NCBI RefSeq assembly: GCF_033115175.1
Contig: NC_084831.1
Location: forward strand, 13,054,540 to 13,118,539
Source: Lepus europaeus
Lineage: Eukaryota > Chordata > Mammalia > Lagomorpha > Leporidae
DNA length: 64,000 nucleotides
Reading direction: 5' to 3'
A program made the position numbers and the translations under genes. Numbering within the stretch: position 1 is the stretch's first letter; every line of letters starts with the position of its first letter. Shown here piece after piece: positions 63,701 through 64,000 of the stretch. The notes under the pieces are model-generated. The model searched no databases. It was not told the origin of the DNA and saw only the letters and a program-made list of their open reading frames with translations.

Positions 63701-64000
63701 CGCCATTATTCTGTTTCCTAGAGCAAACTCAGCTCTTTGATAAGCACCAGAACTCACAGTGGGGAAGATGCTGCTTGCTGTGGCTGCTCTGTTGTTCAGC
63801 TGGACAGGGCAAGCACAGCACCGACAACTGAACTGCTCTGGAAACACTGATCACACGCCAACAAAACACACTCGAAAGCTGCTCCCATCTCTACCTGGAT
63901 GATTTTGGAGAGTTCGTCAAAAGAATTCTTGCAGTCTCCACAGTATTCCTGAGCCAACTGCAAGATGTAGCGATTCACACTGGCCGAAGTAGAGCTGATG
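23005..64000 (-). CDS. UBR4: UBR4, 3' part of the gene (last 30 exons, spliced)
   Basis: UBR4 is a giant E3 ubiquitin ligase of the N-degron pathway. In human it is about 5,183 residues and works mainly in the cytoplasm in protein quality control, with KCMF1 and calmodulin as partners and UBE2A/UBE2B as its E2 enzymes. The 30 coding exons seen here join in frame (4,201 nt including the stop) and give the last 1,399 residues with no premature stop. Counting back from the stop and assuming no indels against human, the window starts near residue 3785. The order is helical scaffold (3785-4460), an acidic stretch near 4464-4472, more helical repeats, a charged helix (about 4780-4800), the hemiRING (about 4811-4896) and the UZI region to the C-terminus. 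The UBR box, the N-terminal regions and the promoter are outside the window. Residue numbers in the exon entries use this human-based count. If the gene keeps the 106 exons of human UBR4, these are exons 77-106 (inference). Confidence 0.96.
23022..23027 (-). promoter_or_regulatory. UBR4: poly(A) signal AATAAA of UBR4
   Basis: Canonical AATAAA on the minus strand about 282 nt after the stop codon. A GT-rich stretch (GGTGTTGGCTCTG) begins about 30 nt further downstream, around 22991-22979, as expected for a downstream element. It is the first AATAAA after the stop. Confidence 0.85.
23309..23373 (-). CDS. UBR4: UBR4 window exon 30, C-terminal coding part and stop
   Basis: Encodes [20 protein letters not shown] followed by Pro and TGA at 23311-23309. 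The human C-terminus, as I recall it, ends LLNSVP, so two of the last six residues differ. Acceptor TTTTCTAG. The stop lies well inside the terminal exon. Confidence 0.95.
25140..25260 (+). mobile_element. MIR fragment in the last UBR4 intron
   Basis: AAAGCCTCAGTTACCCGCTC then TGTAAAATGGAGGTAACC. It is preceded at 25127 by CCACAAGGGGGCTCT, a partial CTCF-like string. Confidence 0.7.
25426..25588 (-). CDS. UBR4: UBR4 window exon 29
   Basis: Residues about 5109-5162 ([20 protein letters not shown] to LDVA). Acceptor CTTGCAG, donor CCG|GTCAGT, the third GTCAGT donor in this part of the gene. The last intron (23374-25425, 2,052 nt) carries a MIR-like segment near 25140-25260 and otherwise unremarkable unique sequence. 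Confidence 0.95.
26089..26179 (-). CDS. UBR4: UBR4 window exon 28
   Basis: Residues about 5078-5108 ([20 protein letters not shown] to NMFK), a hydrophobic helix. Acceptor TTTCCAG, donor AAG|GTAAGG. The 500-nt intron to exon 29 (25589-26088) has no clear repeat. Confidence 0.95.
26467..26795 (+). mobile_element. CSINE, classic subtype
   Basis: Head TTGGGGCTGGAGTTGGGCAC, B box GTTTGAGTCCCAGC and tail AATACATGTCTTTT. Antisense to UBR4. Confidence 0.92.
27508..27803 (+). mobile_element. CSINE, classic subtype
   Basis: A complete copy from GGGCTGGTGTGGTGGCGAAG to the (AAATAA)n tail. The 3' CT-rich segment is shortened. Confidence 0.93.
28936..28955 (-). repeat. C-rich homopolymer run
   Basis: 13 C, one G, then 6 C on the + strand. 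On the UBR4 transcript strand this is a G-run with quadruplex potential. Confidence 0.85.
29467..29690 (+). mobile_element. CSINE, tail lost and A-box region deleted
   Basis: Starts GGGGCTGGCGCTGTG and jumps straight to CCTCTGCAGTGCTGGCATCC, then ends at GGGGAGTTTAAAAACAAG without the CT-rich 3' part. Confidence 0.9.
29866..30090 (-). CDS. UBR4: UBR4 window exon 27 (UZI region)
   Basis: 225 nt, residues about 5003-5077, [20 protein letters not shown] to APGGAT. Compared with the human sequence as I remember it, [17 protein letters not shown] and RTVRLEIL carry several conservative changes. Acceptor CTTCCAG, donor CAG|GTCAGT. The next intron (26180-29865, 3,686 nt) has three CSINEs. Confidence 0.95.
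30186..30540 (-). mobile_element. CSINE, GGCCGGCGCC subtype, perfect 15-nt target-site duplication
   Basis: CTCTCTGCAGTTTCT occurs at 30171-30185 and again at 30541-30555. The body is full length with a long poly(T). It is sense to UBR4 and lies 95 nt upstream of the exon 27 acceptor. Confidence 0.97.
30960..31240 (-). mobile_element. MIR fragment
   Basis: CTTACAGAGGAGGAAGCTAG, CCAGAGTCACGCTGGGGGCA and GAACCCAGGCAGCCTGGCTC, in MIR order. Confidence 0.7.
31819..32145 (+). mobile_element. CSINE, classic subtype, (AAAAAC)n tail
   Basis: Flanks share CCTGGCATG (from 31812 and from about 32148). The tail is a run of AAAAAC units, a microsatellite grown from the poly(A). Confidence 0.94.
33362..33556 (-). 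CDS. UBR4: UBR4 window exon 26
   Basis: Residues about 4938-5002, [20 protein letters not shown] to YVLN, including the Gly-rich loop [11 protein letters not shown]. The donor is CAC|GTCAGT. This is the only cut that keeps frame with exon 27, because using the GTATCC four bases further breaks it. The intron to exon 27 (30091-33361, 3,271 nt) holds two CSINEs and a MIR. Confidence 0.94.
33880..33980 (+). mobile_element. MIR fragment
   Basis: GTAACTGGGTGACCCTGAGT and TCATCTGCAGAATGGGTACA. Confidence 0.75.
34569..34694 (-). CDS. UBR4: UBR4 window exon 25
   Basis: Residues about 4896-4937, [20 protein letters not shown] to ATCLA, in the catalytic module. Acceptor GTCCAG, donor AAG|GTGAGT. The next intron (33557-34568, 1,012 nt) has a MIR at about 33880-33980 and no CSINE. 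Confidence 0.95.
34988..35130 (-). CDS. UBR4: UBR4 window exon 24 (hemiRING, second zinc-ligand pair)
   Basis: Residues about 4849-4895, [20 protein letters not shown] to HLAAV. The motif [11 protein letters not shown] places His near 4887 and Cys near 4890, which I take as the second ligand pair. All of these residues are intact. Acceptor TTTGCAG, donor CAG|GTAGGC. The following intron is 293 nt (34695-34987). Confidence 0.96.
36033..36146 (-). CDS. UBR4: UBR4 window exon 23 (hemiRING, first zinc-ligand pair)
   Basis: 38 whole codons, residues about 4811-4848, with the motif [13 protein letters not shown]. The Cys residues fall near 4838, 4839 and 4841. Two of them are expected to be the first zinc ligands of the hemiRING, the half-RING fold that recruits UBE2A/UBE2B (known for human UBR4; the ligand assignment here is inferred). 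Acceptor CTCTGCAG, donor CAG|GTACAG. The next intron (35131-36032, 902 nt) has a weak MIR near 35690-35790. Confidence 0.96.
36530..36720 (+). mobile_element. MIR fragment
   Basis: CACCTCTCCATCTCAGTTTC, then AAAATGGCTATAATGTCAAC, followed by TTAAAGGAAGAACC. Confidence 0.65.
36955..37173 (-). CDS. UBR4: UBR4 window exon 22
   Basis: 73 whole codons, residues about 4738-4810 ([20 protein letters not shown] to LGTLGMT). It contains the strongly charged helix [20 protein letters not shown] that leads into the catalytic module. Acceptor CTCGCAG, donor ACG|GTAGGG. The next intron (36147-36954, 808 nt) has a MIR-like stretch at 36530-36720. Confidence 0.95.
37255..37509 (+). mobile_element. CSINE, 5' truncated
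   Basis: Begins at TCATATGGACACCAGTTCGT, lacking the head and A box. The tail is AATAAAATAAATCTTT. Confidence 0.9.
37680..37810 (+). mobile_element. MIR fragment
   Basis: CTGACTTGTACTTTAAGCTC to CCATGCAAAATAGGATATGG fits a decayed MIR. Confidence 0.5.
38042..38400 (+). mobile_element. CSINE, classic subtype
   Basis: Full copy. The A tail runs on into a GAGAAGAGAAGAGAAG stretch that has expanded as a short satellite. Confidence 0.93.
38401..39475 (+). mobile_element. old L1 3' end, interrupted by a CSINE
   Basis: Readable L1 3' landmarks are AACATCATTAACCAACATGA, CAGAATGGTATAAATTAAAA, GATACAACCACTCTAGAAG, CAGCCCCAAGCTGGAAACAA and GATGAATGTCCAGAAAACT. The element is cut at 38543 by the CSINE and resumes at 38877. 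No ORF survives. Confidence 0.85.
38544..38876 (+). mobile_element. CSINE inserted in the L1, with target-site duplication
   Basis: AAAAAGAGCCA flanks it on both sides (38533-38543 and 38877-38887). The two L1 halves join cleanly when the CSINE and one repeat are removed. Confidence 0.95.
39468..39709 (+). repeat. complex (TG)n(TA)n(GA)n microsatellite
   Basis: TG repeats, a long TA-rich part with many TATATA/AATATA units, and a pure GA run (39676-39709). It contains one copy of a 27-nt unit duplicated on the far side. Confidence 0.95.
39616..39736 (+). repeat. 27-nt direct repeats flanking a microsatellite
   Basis: Positions 39616-39642 and 39710-39736 are identical over 27 nt (core TTTTTTCATCTACTTGATAG). 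Between them lie TG/TA/GA repeats. Confidence 0.95.
39743..40012 (-). mobile_element. old CSINE-like element
   Basis: CTTCCATCCACTGGTTCACT and ACCCGGTACCCCACACGGGT are readable, and the reversed head is decayed. It belongs to the older form also seen at 7984. Confidence 0.75.
40598..40697 (-). CDS. UBR4: UBR4 window exon 21
   Basis: Residues about 4704-4737 ([20 protein letters not shown] to QHPATQ). Acceptor CTCTGCAG, donor CAG|GTGAGT. The following intron (37174-40597, 3,424 nt) holds an L1 3' end, four CSINEs and a complex TG/TA/GA microsatellite. Confidence 0.95.
41075..41248 (-). CDS. UBR4: UBR4 window exon 20
   Basis: Residues about 4646-4703 ([20 protein letters not shown] to HIPSAK). 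Acceptor GCCTAG, donor GAA|GTAGGA. Its last two bases pair with the first base of exon 21 to give Asn. The intron to exon 21 is 377 nt (40698-41074). Confidence 0.95.
41681..41871 (-). CDS. UBR4: UBR4 window exon 19
   Basis: Residues about 4583-4645 ([20 protein letters not shown] to YCNFD). The donor must be TAA|GTATGT at 41681/41680. The tempting GT six bases further on does not join the next exon in frame with an AG acceptor. Acceptor GTTGCAG. The next intron is 432 nt (41249-41680). Confidence 0.94.
42308..42427 (-). CDS. UBR4: UBR4 window exon 18
   Basis: 40 whole codons, residues about 4543-4582 ([20 protein letters not shown] to PLSEDK). Acceptor CCTACAG, donor AAG|GTGAGT. The 436-nt intron that follows (41872-42307) holds no recognised repeat. 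Confidence 0.95.
42477..42738 (+). mobile_element. CSINE-like element, diverged
   Basis: GGCGACACTGGCACCGTGGC head, a shortened middle, and an ATTAAAACAAACAAAAC tail. Confidence 0.85.
43089..43196 (-). CDS. UBR4: UBR4 window exon 17
   Basis: 36 whole codons, residues about 4507-4542 ([20 protein letters not shown] to GTLNL), a helical-repeat segment. Acceptor CTTGTCAG, donor CTG|GTAAAG. The next intron (42428-43088, 661 nt) contains a CSINE at 42477-42738. Confidence 0.95.
43984..44111 (-). CDS. UBR4: UBR4 window exon 16 (acidic segment)
   Basis: Residues about 4464-4506. It opens with the acidic run [20 protein letters not shown] and ends GRHLLT. The acidic codons are GAA/GAT/GAG repeats immediately after acceptor TCTGCAG. 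Donor ACA|GTGAGT. The next intron (43197-43983, 787 nt) has no recognisable repeat. Confidence 0.95.
44602..44689 (-). CDS. UBR4: UBR4 window exon 15
   Basis: Residues about 4435-4463 ([20 protein letters not shown] to LDSTT). Acceptor GTTCAG, donor CAG|GTAATA (phase 1). The following intron is 490 nt (44112-44601), AT-rich and without a clear repeat. Confidence 0.95.
44840..45085 (-). mobile_element. MIR fragment
   Basis: TACTTCACAAACATGATCTC, AAGGTCAAACAGCTTGTTCA and TTAAACCCAGGTCTAAACC. The following 550 nt (to 45636) are AT-rich with no recognised element. Confidence 0.65.
45637..45952 (+). mobile_element. CSINE, classic subtype
   Basis: Complete. GTTCGAGTCCCAGGGGCTCC in the B region, AATAAACAAATAAGTCTTTG tail. 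Confidence 0.93.
46035..46401 (-). mobile_element. CSINE, GGCCGGCGCC subtype, with target-site duplication
   Basis: AGGATTCTCAA at 46024-46034 and 46402-46412. It has a long (TTTTA)n tail and is sense to UBR4, carrying several AATAAA strings in that tail. Confidence 0.96.
46598..46918 (+). mobile_element. CSINE, classic subtype
   Basis: Full copy from GGGCCGGCCGGTACTGTGGC to an AATAAATAAGTCTAAAAAC tail. Confidence 0.93.
47054..47360 (+). mobile_element. CSINE, classic subtype
   Basis: Full copy with an intact B box (GGTTCGAGTCCCGGCTGCTC). Confidence 0.94.
47777..47857 (-). CDS. UBR4: UBR4 window exon 14
   Basis: An 81-nt exon of 27 whole codons, residues about 4408-4434 ([20 protein letters not shown] to CTTNE). 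Acceptor GTTCAG, donor GAG|GTAGGT. Both flanking introns are phase 0, so skipping it would keep the frame. The next intron (44690-47776, 3,087 nt) has four CSINEs and an old MIR. Confidence 0.95.
48240..48820 (-). mobile_element. MIR split by a CSINE
   Basis: The left part (48240-48402) has CACTAACCACTTGCTTATTC and the right part (48744-48820) has CAACGTCAAGTGGTTATTCA. Together they read as one reversed MIR interrupted at 48403. Confidence 0.75.
48403..48743 (+). mobile_element. CSINE, GGCCGGCGCC subtype, perfect target-site duplication
   Basis: GAACTTGCCCA at 48392-48402 and 48744-48754. The head starts GGCAGGCGCCGCGGCTCAAT and the tail is (AAT)n. Confidence 0.96.
48841..49038 (-). CDS. UBR4: UBR4 window exon 13
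   Basis: Residues about 4342-4407 ([20 protein letters not shown] to EDDSGME). Acceptor CCTGTAG, donor GAG|GTAACA. The following intron (47858-48840, 983 nt) contains a MIR split by a young CSINE. Confidence 0.95.
49548..49885 (+). mobile_element. CSINE, classic subtype
   Basis: Full copy with a (CT)n expansion before the tail. Confidence 0.93.
50154..50455 (+). mobile_element. CSINE inserted into the outer copy
   Basis: The head GGGGCTAGTGTTGTGGTGCA begins straight after the outer copy breaks off, and the tail is AAATAAATAAATCTT. Flanking similarity (GAAAGATCTCTGTTTCA and GAAATATCTCCGTTTCA) is the probable target-site duplication. Confidence 0.9.
50456..50810 (+). mobile_element. third CSINE, inserted in the tail of the second
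   Basis: The head GGGGCCGGTGCTGTGGCACA starts exactly at the previous tail. It ends with two consecutive tail units, which suggests that the second CSINE's tail lies beyond it. Confidence 0.88.
51173..51294 (-). CDS. UBR4: UBR4 window exon 12
   Basis: Residues about 4301-4341 ([20 protein letters not shown] to LCSIIYP). It reads Tyr-His-Leu-Asp-Asp where human, as I recall, has Tyr-Asn-Leu-Asp-Asp. Acceptor TTTGGCAG, donor CCT|GTAAGC. The next intron (49039-51172, 2,134 nt) contains the nested CSINE cluster. Confidence 0.95.
51659..51866 (-). mobile_element. CSINE, 5' truncated, with target-site duplication
   Basis: The similar flanks GGGAAGTTGTAGTTTTT and GGGAAGTTATAGTTTTA mark an older duplication. 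The element ends inside its body, so reverse transcription stopped early. Sense to UBR4. Confidence 0.92.
51956..52272 (+). mobile_element. CSINE, classic subtype, with target-site duplication
   Basis: AAAGGGAGGA at 51946-51955 and 52273-52282. Its end carries a T-rich stretch (TTTTTTTTTTTT) instead of poly(A). Confidence 0.94.
52308..52600 (+). mobile_element. CSINE, classic subtype
   Basis: Head CACCCGGCATCATGGTCTAG, tail AAATAAATAAAAAACAAAAG. Confidence 0.92.
52687..52924 (+). mobile_element. CSINE, internal deletion
   Basis: It jumps from CCCAAGTCCCTTGGAATGAA to the GGATGGAAGATCTCT segment, losing about 90 nt of the body. Confidence 0.9.
52996..53227 (+). mobile_element. CSINE, GGCCGGCGCC subtype, internal deletion
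   Basis: The head GGCCGGCACCATGGCTCACT goes directly to GTGGCCTGAGAAGGCAGTGG, so the whole B-box region is missing. Confidence 0.9.
53303..53608 (+). mobile_element. CSINE, GGCCGGCGCC subtype, with target-site duplication
   Basis: AGCCCCAAAT at 53293-53302 and 53609-53618. It lacks the middle of the 'GCGGCCATTGGAGGGTG' region. Confidence 0.95.
53760..54095 (+). mobile_element. CSINE, classic subtype
   Basis: Full copy. GCACTGGG before the head and GCACTGGG after the A tail suggest a short target-site duplication. Confidence 0.92.
54290..55100 (+). mobile_element. old L1 internal fragment, interrupted by a CSINE
   Basis: TAGAATTATCAGACACAAAT, AAGAAACAATGGCTGAGAAT and TTTTCCAGACTGT are typical of old L1 ORF1 regions. 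The CSINE at 54664 splits it. Confidence 0.7.
54664..54960 (+). mobile_element. CSINE inserted in old L1
   Basis: Diverged head (GGTCTGCAGTGTGGAACAGG), full body, AAATAAATAAGTAAATAAAC tail. Confidence 0.91.
55263..55436 (-). CDS. UBR4: UBR4 window exon 11
   Basis: Residues about 4243-4300 ([19 protein letters not shown] to EDMTT). Acceptor CCCCACAG, donor CAG|GTAGGA. The intron to exon 12 is the longest in the window (51295-55262, 3,968 nt). It holds eight CSINEs and an old L1 fragment. Confidence 0.95.
55680..55761 (-). CDS. UBR4: UBR4 window exon 10
   Basis: A short exon (82 nt), residues about 4216-4242 ([20 protein letters not shown] to KSLT). Acceptor CCTTTTAG, donor CAG|GTAGAG. The 243-nt intron that follows (55437-55679) holds nothing recognisable. 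Confidence 0.94.
56077..56218 (-). CDS. UBR4: UBR4 window exon 9
   Basis: Residues about 4168-4215 ([20 protein letters not shown] to GNLITK). The acceptor is GGCAG. The donor AAG|GTATCC resembles the start of a U12-type splice site (see findings). The following intron is 315 nt (55762-56076). Confidence 0.95.
56693..56802 (-). CDS. UBR4: UBR4 window exon 8
   Basis: Residues about 4132-4167 ([20 protein letters not shown] to DLLT). Acceptor CTGCAG, donor CAG|GTACCC, weak at positions +4 to +6. The next intron (56219-56692, 474 nt) has an L2/MIR-like fragment near 56440-56510. Confidence 0.94.
57331..57488 (-). CDS. UBR4: UBR4 window exon 7
   Basis: Residues about 4079-4131 ([19 protein letters not shown] to LGHNNWLRQ), a basic segment rich in Lys and Arg. 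Acceptor TTCTCAG, donor CAG|GTGAGT. The next intron (56803-57330, 528 nt) has no repeat I recognise. Confidence 0.95.
57575..57894 (+). mobile_element. CSINE filling a short UBR4 intron
   Basis: 320 nt in a 458-nt intron. Its tail ends 52 nt from the exon 6 donor. Antisense to UBR4. Confidence 0.92.
57947..58076 (-). CDS. UBR4: UBR4 window exon 6
   Basis: Residues about 4036-4078, [20 protein letters not shown] to KKCLPIR. Acceptor CTCCAG, donor GAG|GTGCGT (phase 1). The following 458-nt intron is mostly one CSINE (57575-57894). Confidence 0.95.
58430..59895 (+). mobile_element. old DNA-transposon-like element, interrupted
   Basis: CAAAGAGCTTTTTTCGTTTG, GGTTATATCTACTGATATG and TTAAAATTAAAACTGAGAGA-like text at 58470-58545, and the distal part AGAGAGTGAAAAGGGCAAAG at 59765, match an old mammalian non-autonomous DNA element I have seen often but cannot name with certainty. 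A CSINE and about 390 nt of other sequence interrupt it. Confidence 0.5.
58882..59222 (+). mobile_element. CSINE inserted in the DNA element
   Basis: The similar flanks AAAGATTAGCTCTA (58867) and AAAGATCAGCTTTA (59221) are an aged target-site duplication. It has an 18-A tail. Confidence 0.94.
60482..60609 (-). CDS. UBR4: UBR4 window exon 5
   Basis: Residues about 3993-4035, a hydrophobic helical segment ([19 protein letters not shown]) ending in the basic run SKKNK. Acceptor GCCTAG, donor AAG|GTACTG. The downstream intron (58077-60481, 2,405 nt) carries an old DNA-transposon-like element split by a CSINE. Confidence 0.95.
60772..60856 (-). CDS. UBR4: UBR4 window exon 4
   Basis: An 85-nt exon, residues about 3965-3992 ([19 protein letters not shown]). 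Acceptor CTCCTAG, donor GTG|GTGAGT, leaving one base of an Ala codon. The next intron is the shortest in the window (162 nt, 60610-60771). Confidence 0.95.
61174..61264 (-). CDS. UBR4: UBR4 window exon 3
   Basis: Residues about 3934-3964 ([16 protein letters not shown] to WANPDL). Acceptor CCACCCAG, donor CTG|GTGAGC. The first base completes the Arg codon split by the previous intron. The next intron is 317 nt (60857-61173) with no recognisable repeat. Confidence 0.95.
61690..62155 (+). mobile_element. L2 3' end
   Basis: CTCCACTGGCTGCTTCCTTT, then CTGGAATGCAGGCCACGTAG, TAGAACAGTGCCTGGGGTAG and TTAAATGAGTGAATAAAT follow the L2 3' order. Confidence 0.8.
62290..62480 (-). mobile_element. MIR fragment
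   Basis: TTCTGATGAGGAAAACAGAG and TTTGTCCACGGCCCAGGCAA. Confidence 0.75.
62763..63106 (-). CDS. UBR4: UBR4 window exon 2
   Basis: This is the largest coding exon in the window (344 nt, residues about 3820-3934). It starts [12 protein letters not shown] after acceptor TTCTTAG and ends LMCLLT plus two bases of an Arg codon at TCG|GTGAGA. A Cys/His-rich stretch, [13 protein letters not shown], could look like a metal site, but I know of no evidence that it binds zinc. The intron to exon 3 (61265-62762) contains an L2 fragment and MIR. Confidence 0.96.
63225..63360 (-). mobile_element. MIR fragment
   Basis: ATCTCCATTTTACAAAGGAA, then CACTGAAGCTTGGAGAAGTT, then GAGGCAGAAGTGAACTCCG. Confidence 0.75.
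63895..64000 (-). CDS. UBR4: UBR4 window exon 1 (cut by window edge)
   Basis: Encodes residues about 3785-3819, including the segment [15 protein letters not shown], and ends SKIIQ at donor CAG|GTAGAG (phase 0). The exon continues past position 64000. The following intron (63107-63894, 788 nt) holds an old MIR fragment near 63225-63360. Confidence 0.95.

Overview
This is mammalian nuclear DNA, almost certainly from a lagomorph (rabbit, hare or pika). Two things show it. The window holds close to 50 copies of the lagomorph C-repeat (CSINE), a tRNA-derived SINE with an RNA polymerase III B-box-like GGTTCGAGTCC segment, a CT-rich 3' part and an (AATAAATAAATCTT)-type tail. The only gene I can identify is the 3' part of UBR4 (E3 ubiquitin ligase, also called p600), on the minus strand.

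Positions 64000 down to about 23005 hold the last 30 exons of UBR4. I placed each splice junction by reading the minus strand. All 29 introns are GT-AG, the phases join without a frameshift or internal stop, and together the exons encode the C-terminal 1,399 residues of a protein that is about 5,183 residues long in human. This part carries helical-repeat scaffold, an acidic segment, and the C-terminal catalytic module (hemiRING zinc finger plus UZI region). The stop codon is at 23311-23309 and a canonical AATAAA lies at 23027-23022. The 5' three quarters of the gene, including the UBR box and promoter, lie beyond position 64000.

Positions 1 to about 23000 are GC-rich and look intergenic, downstream of UBR4. 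I found no convincing exon there. The contents are CSINEs, old MIR, L2 and L1 fragments, an LTR-like piece with an adjoining polypurine tract (about 16084-16450), a diverged local duplication (8728-8902 and 10391-10555) and several possible regulatory islands: a homeodomain/SOX-like AT-rich island at 7230-7300, a CCAAT/E-box cluster at 4781-4872, and two CTCF-like motifs.

UBR4 introns are packed with CSINEs, 25 of 29 of them antisense to UBR4. They include a three-deep nested cluster (49905-50860) and a run of six same-orientation copies in 2.1 kb (51956-54095). Several copies have clear target-site duplications. I see no new defence, mobile or enzymatic system here. The interest lies in repeat architecture, splice-site choice and candidate regulatory DNA.
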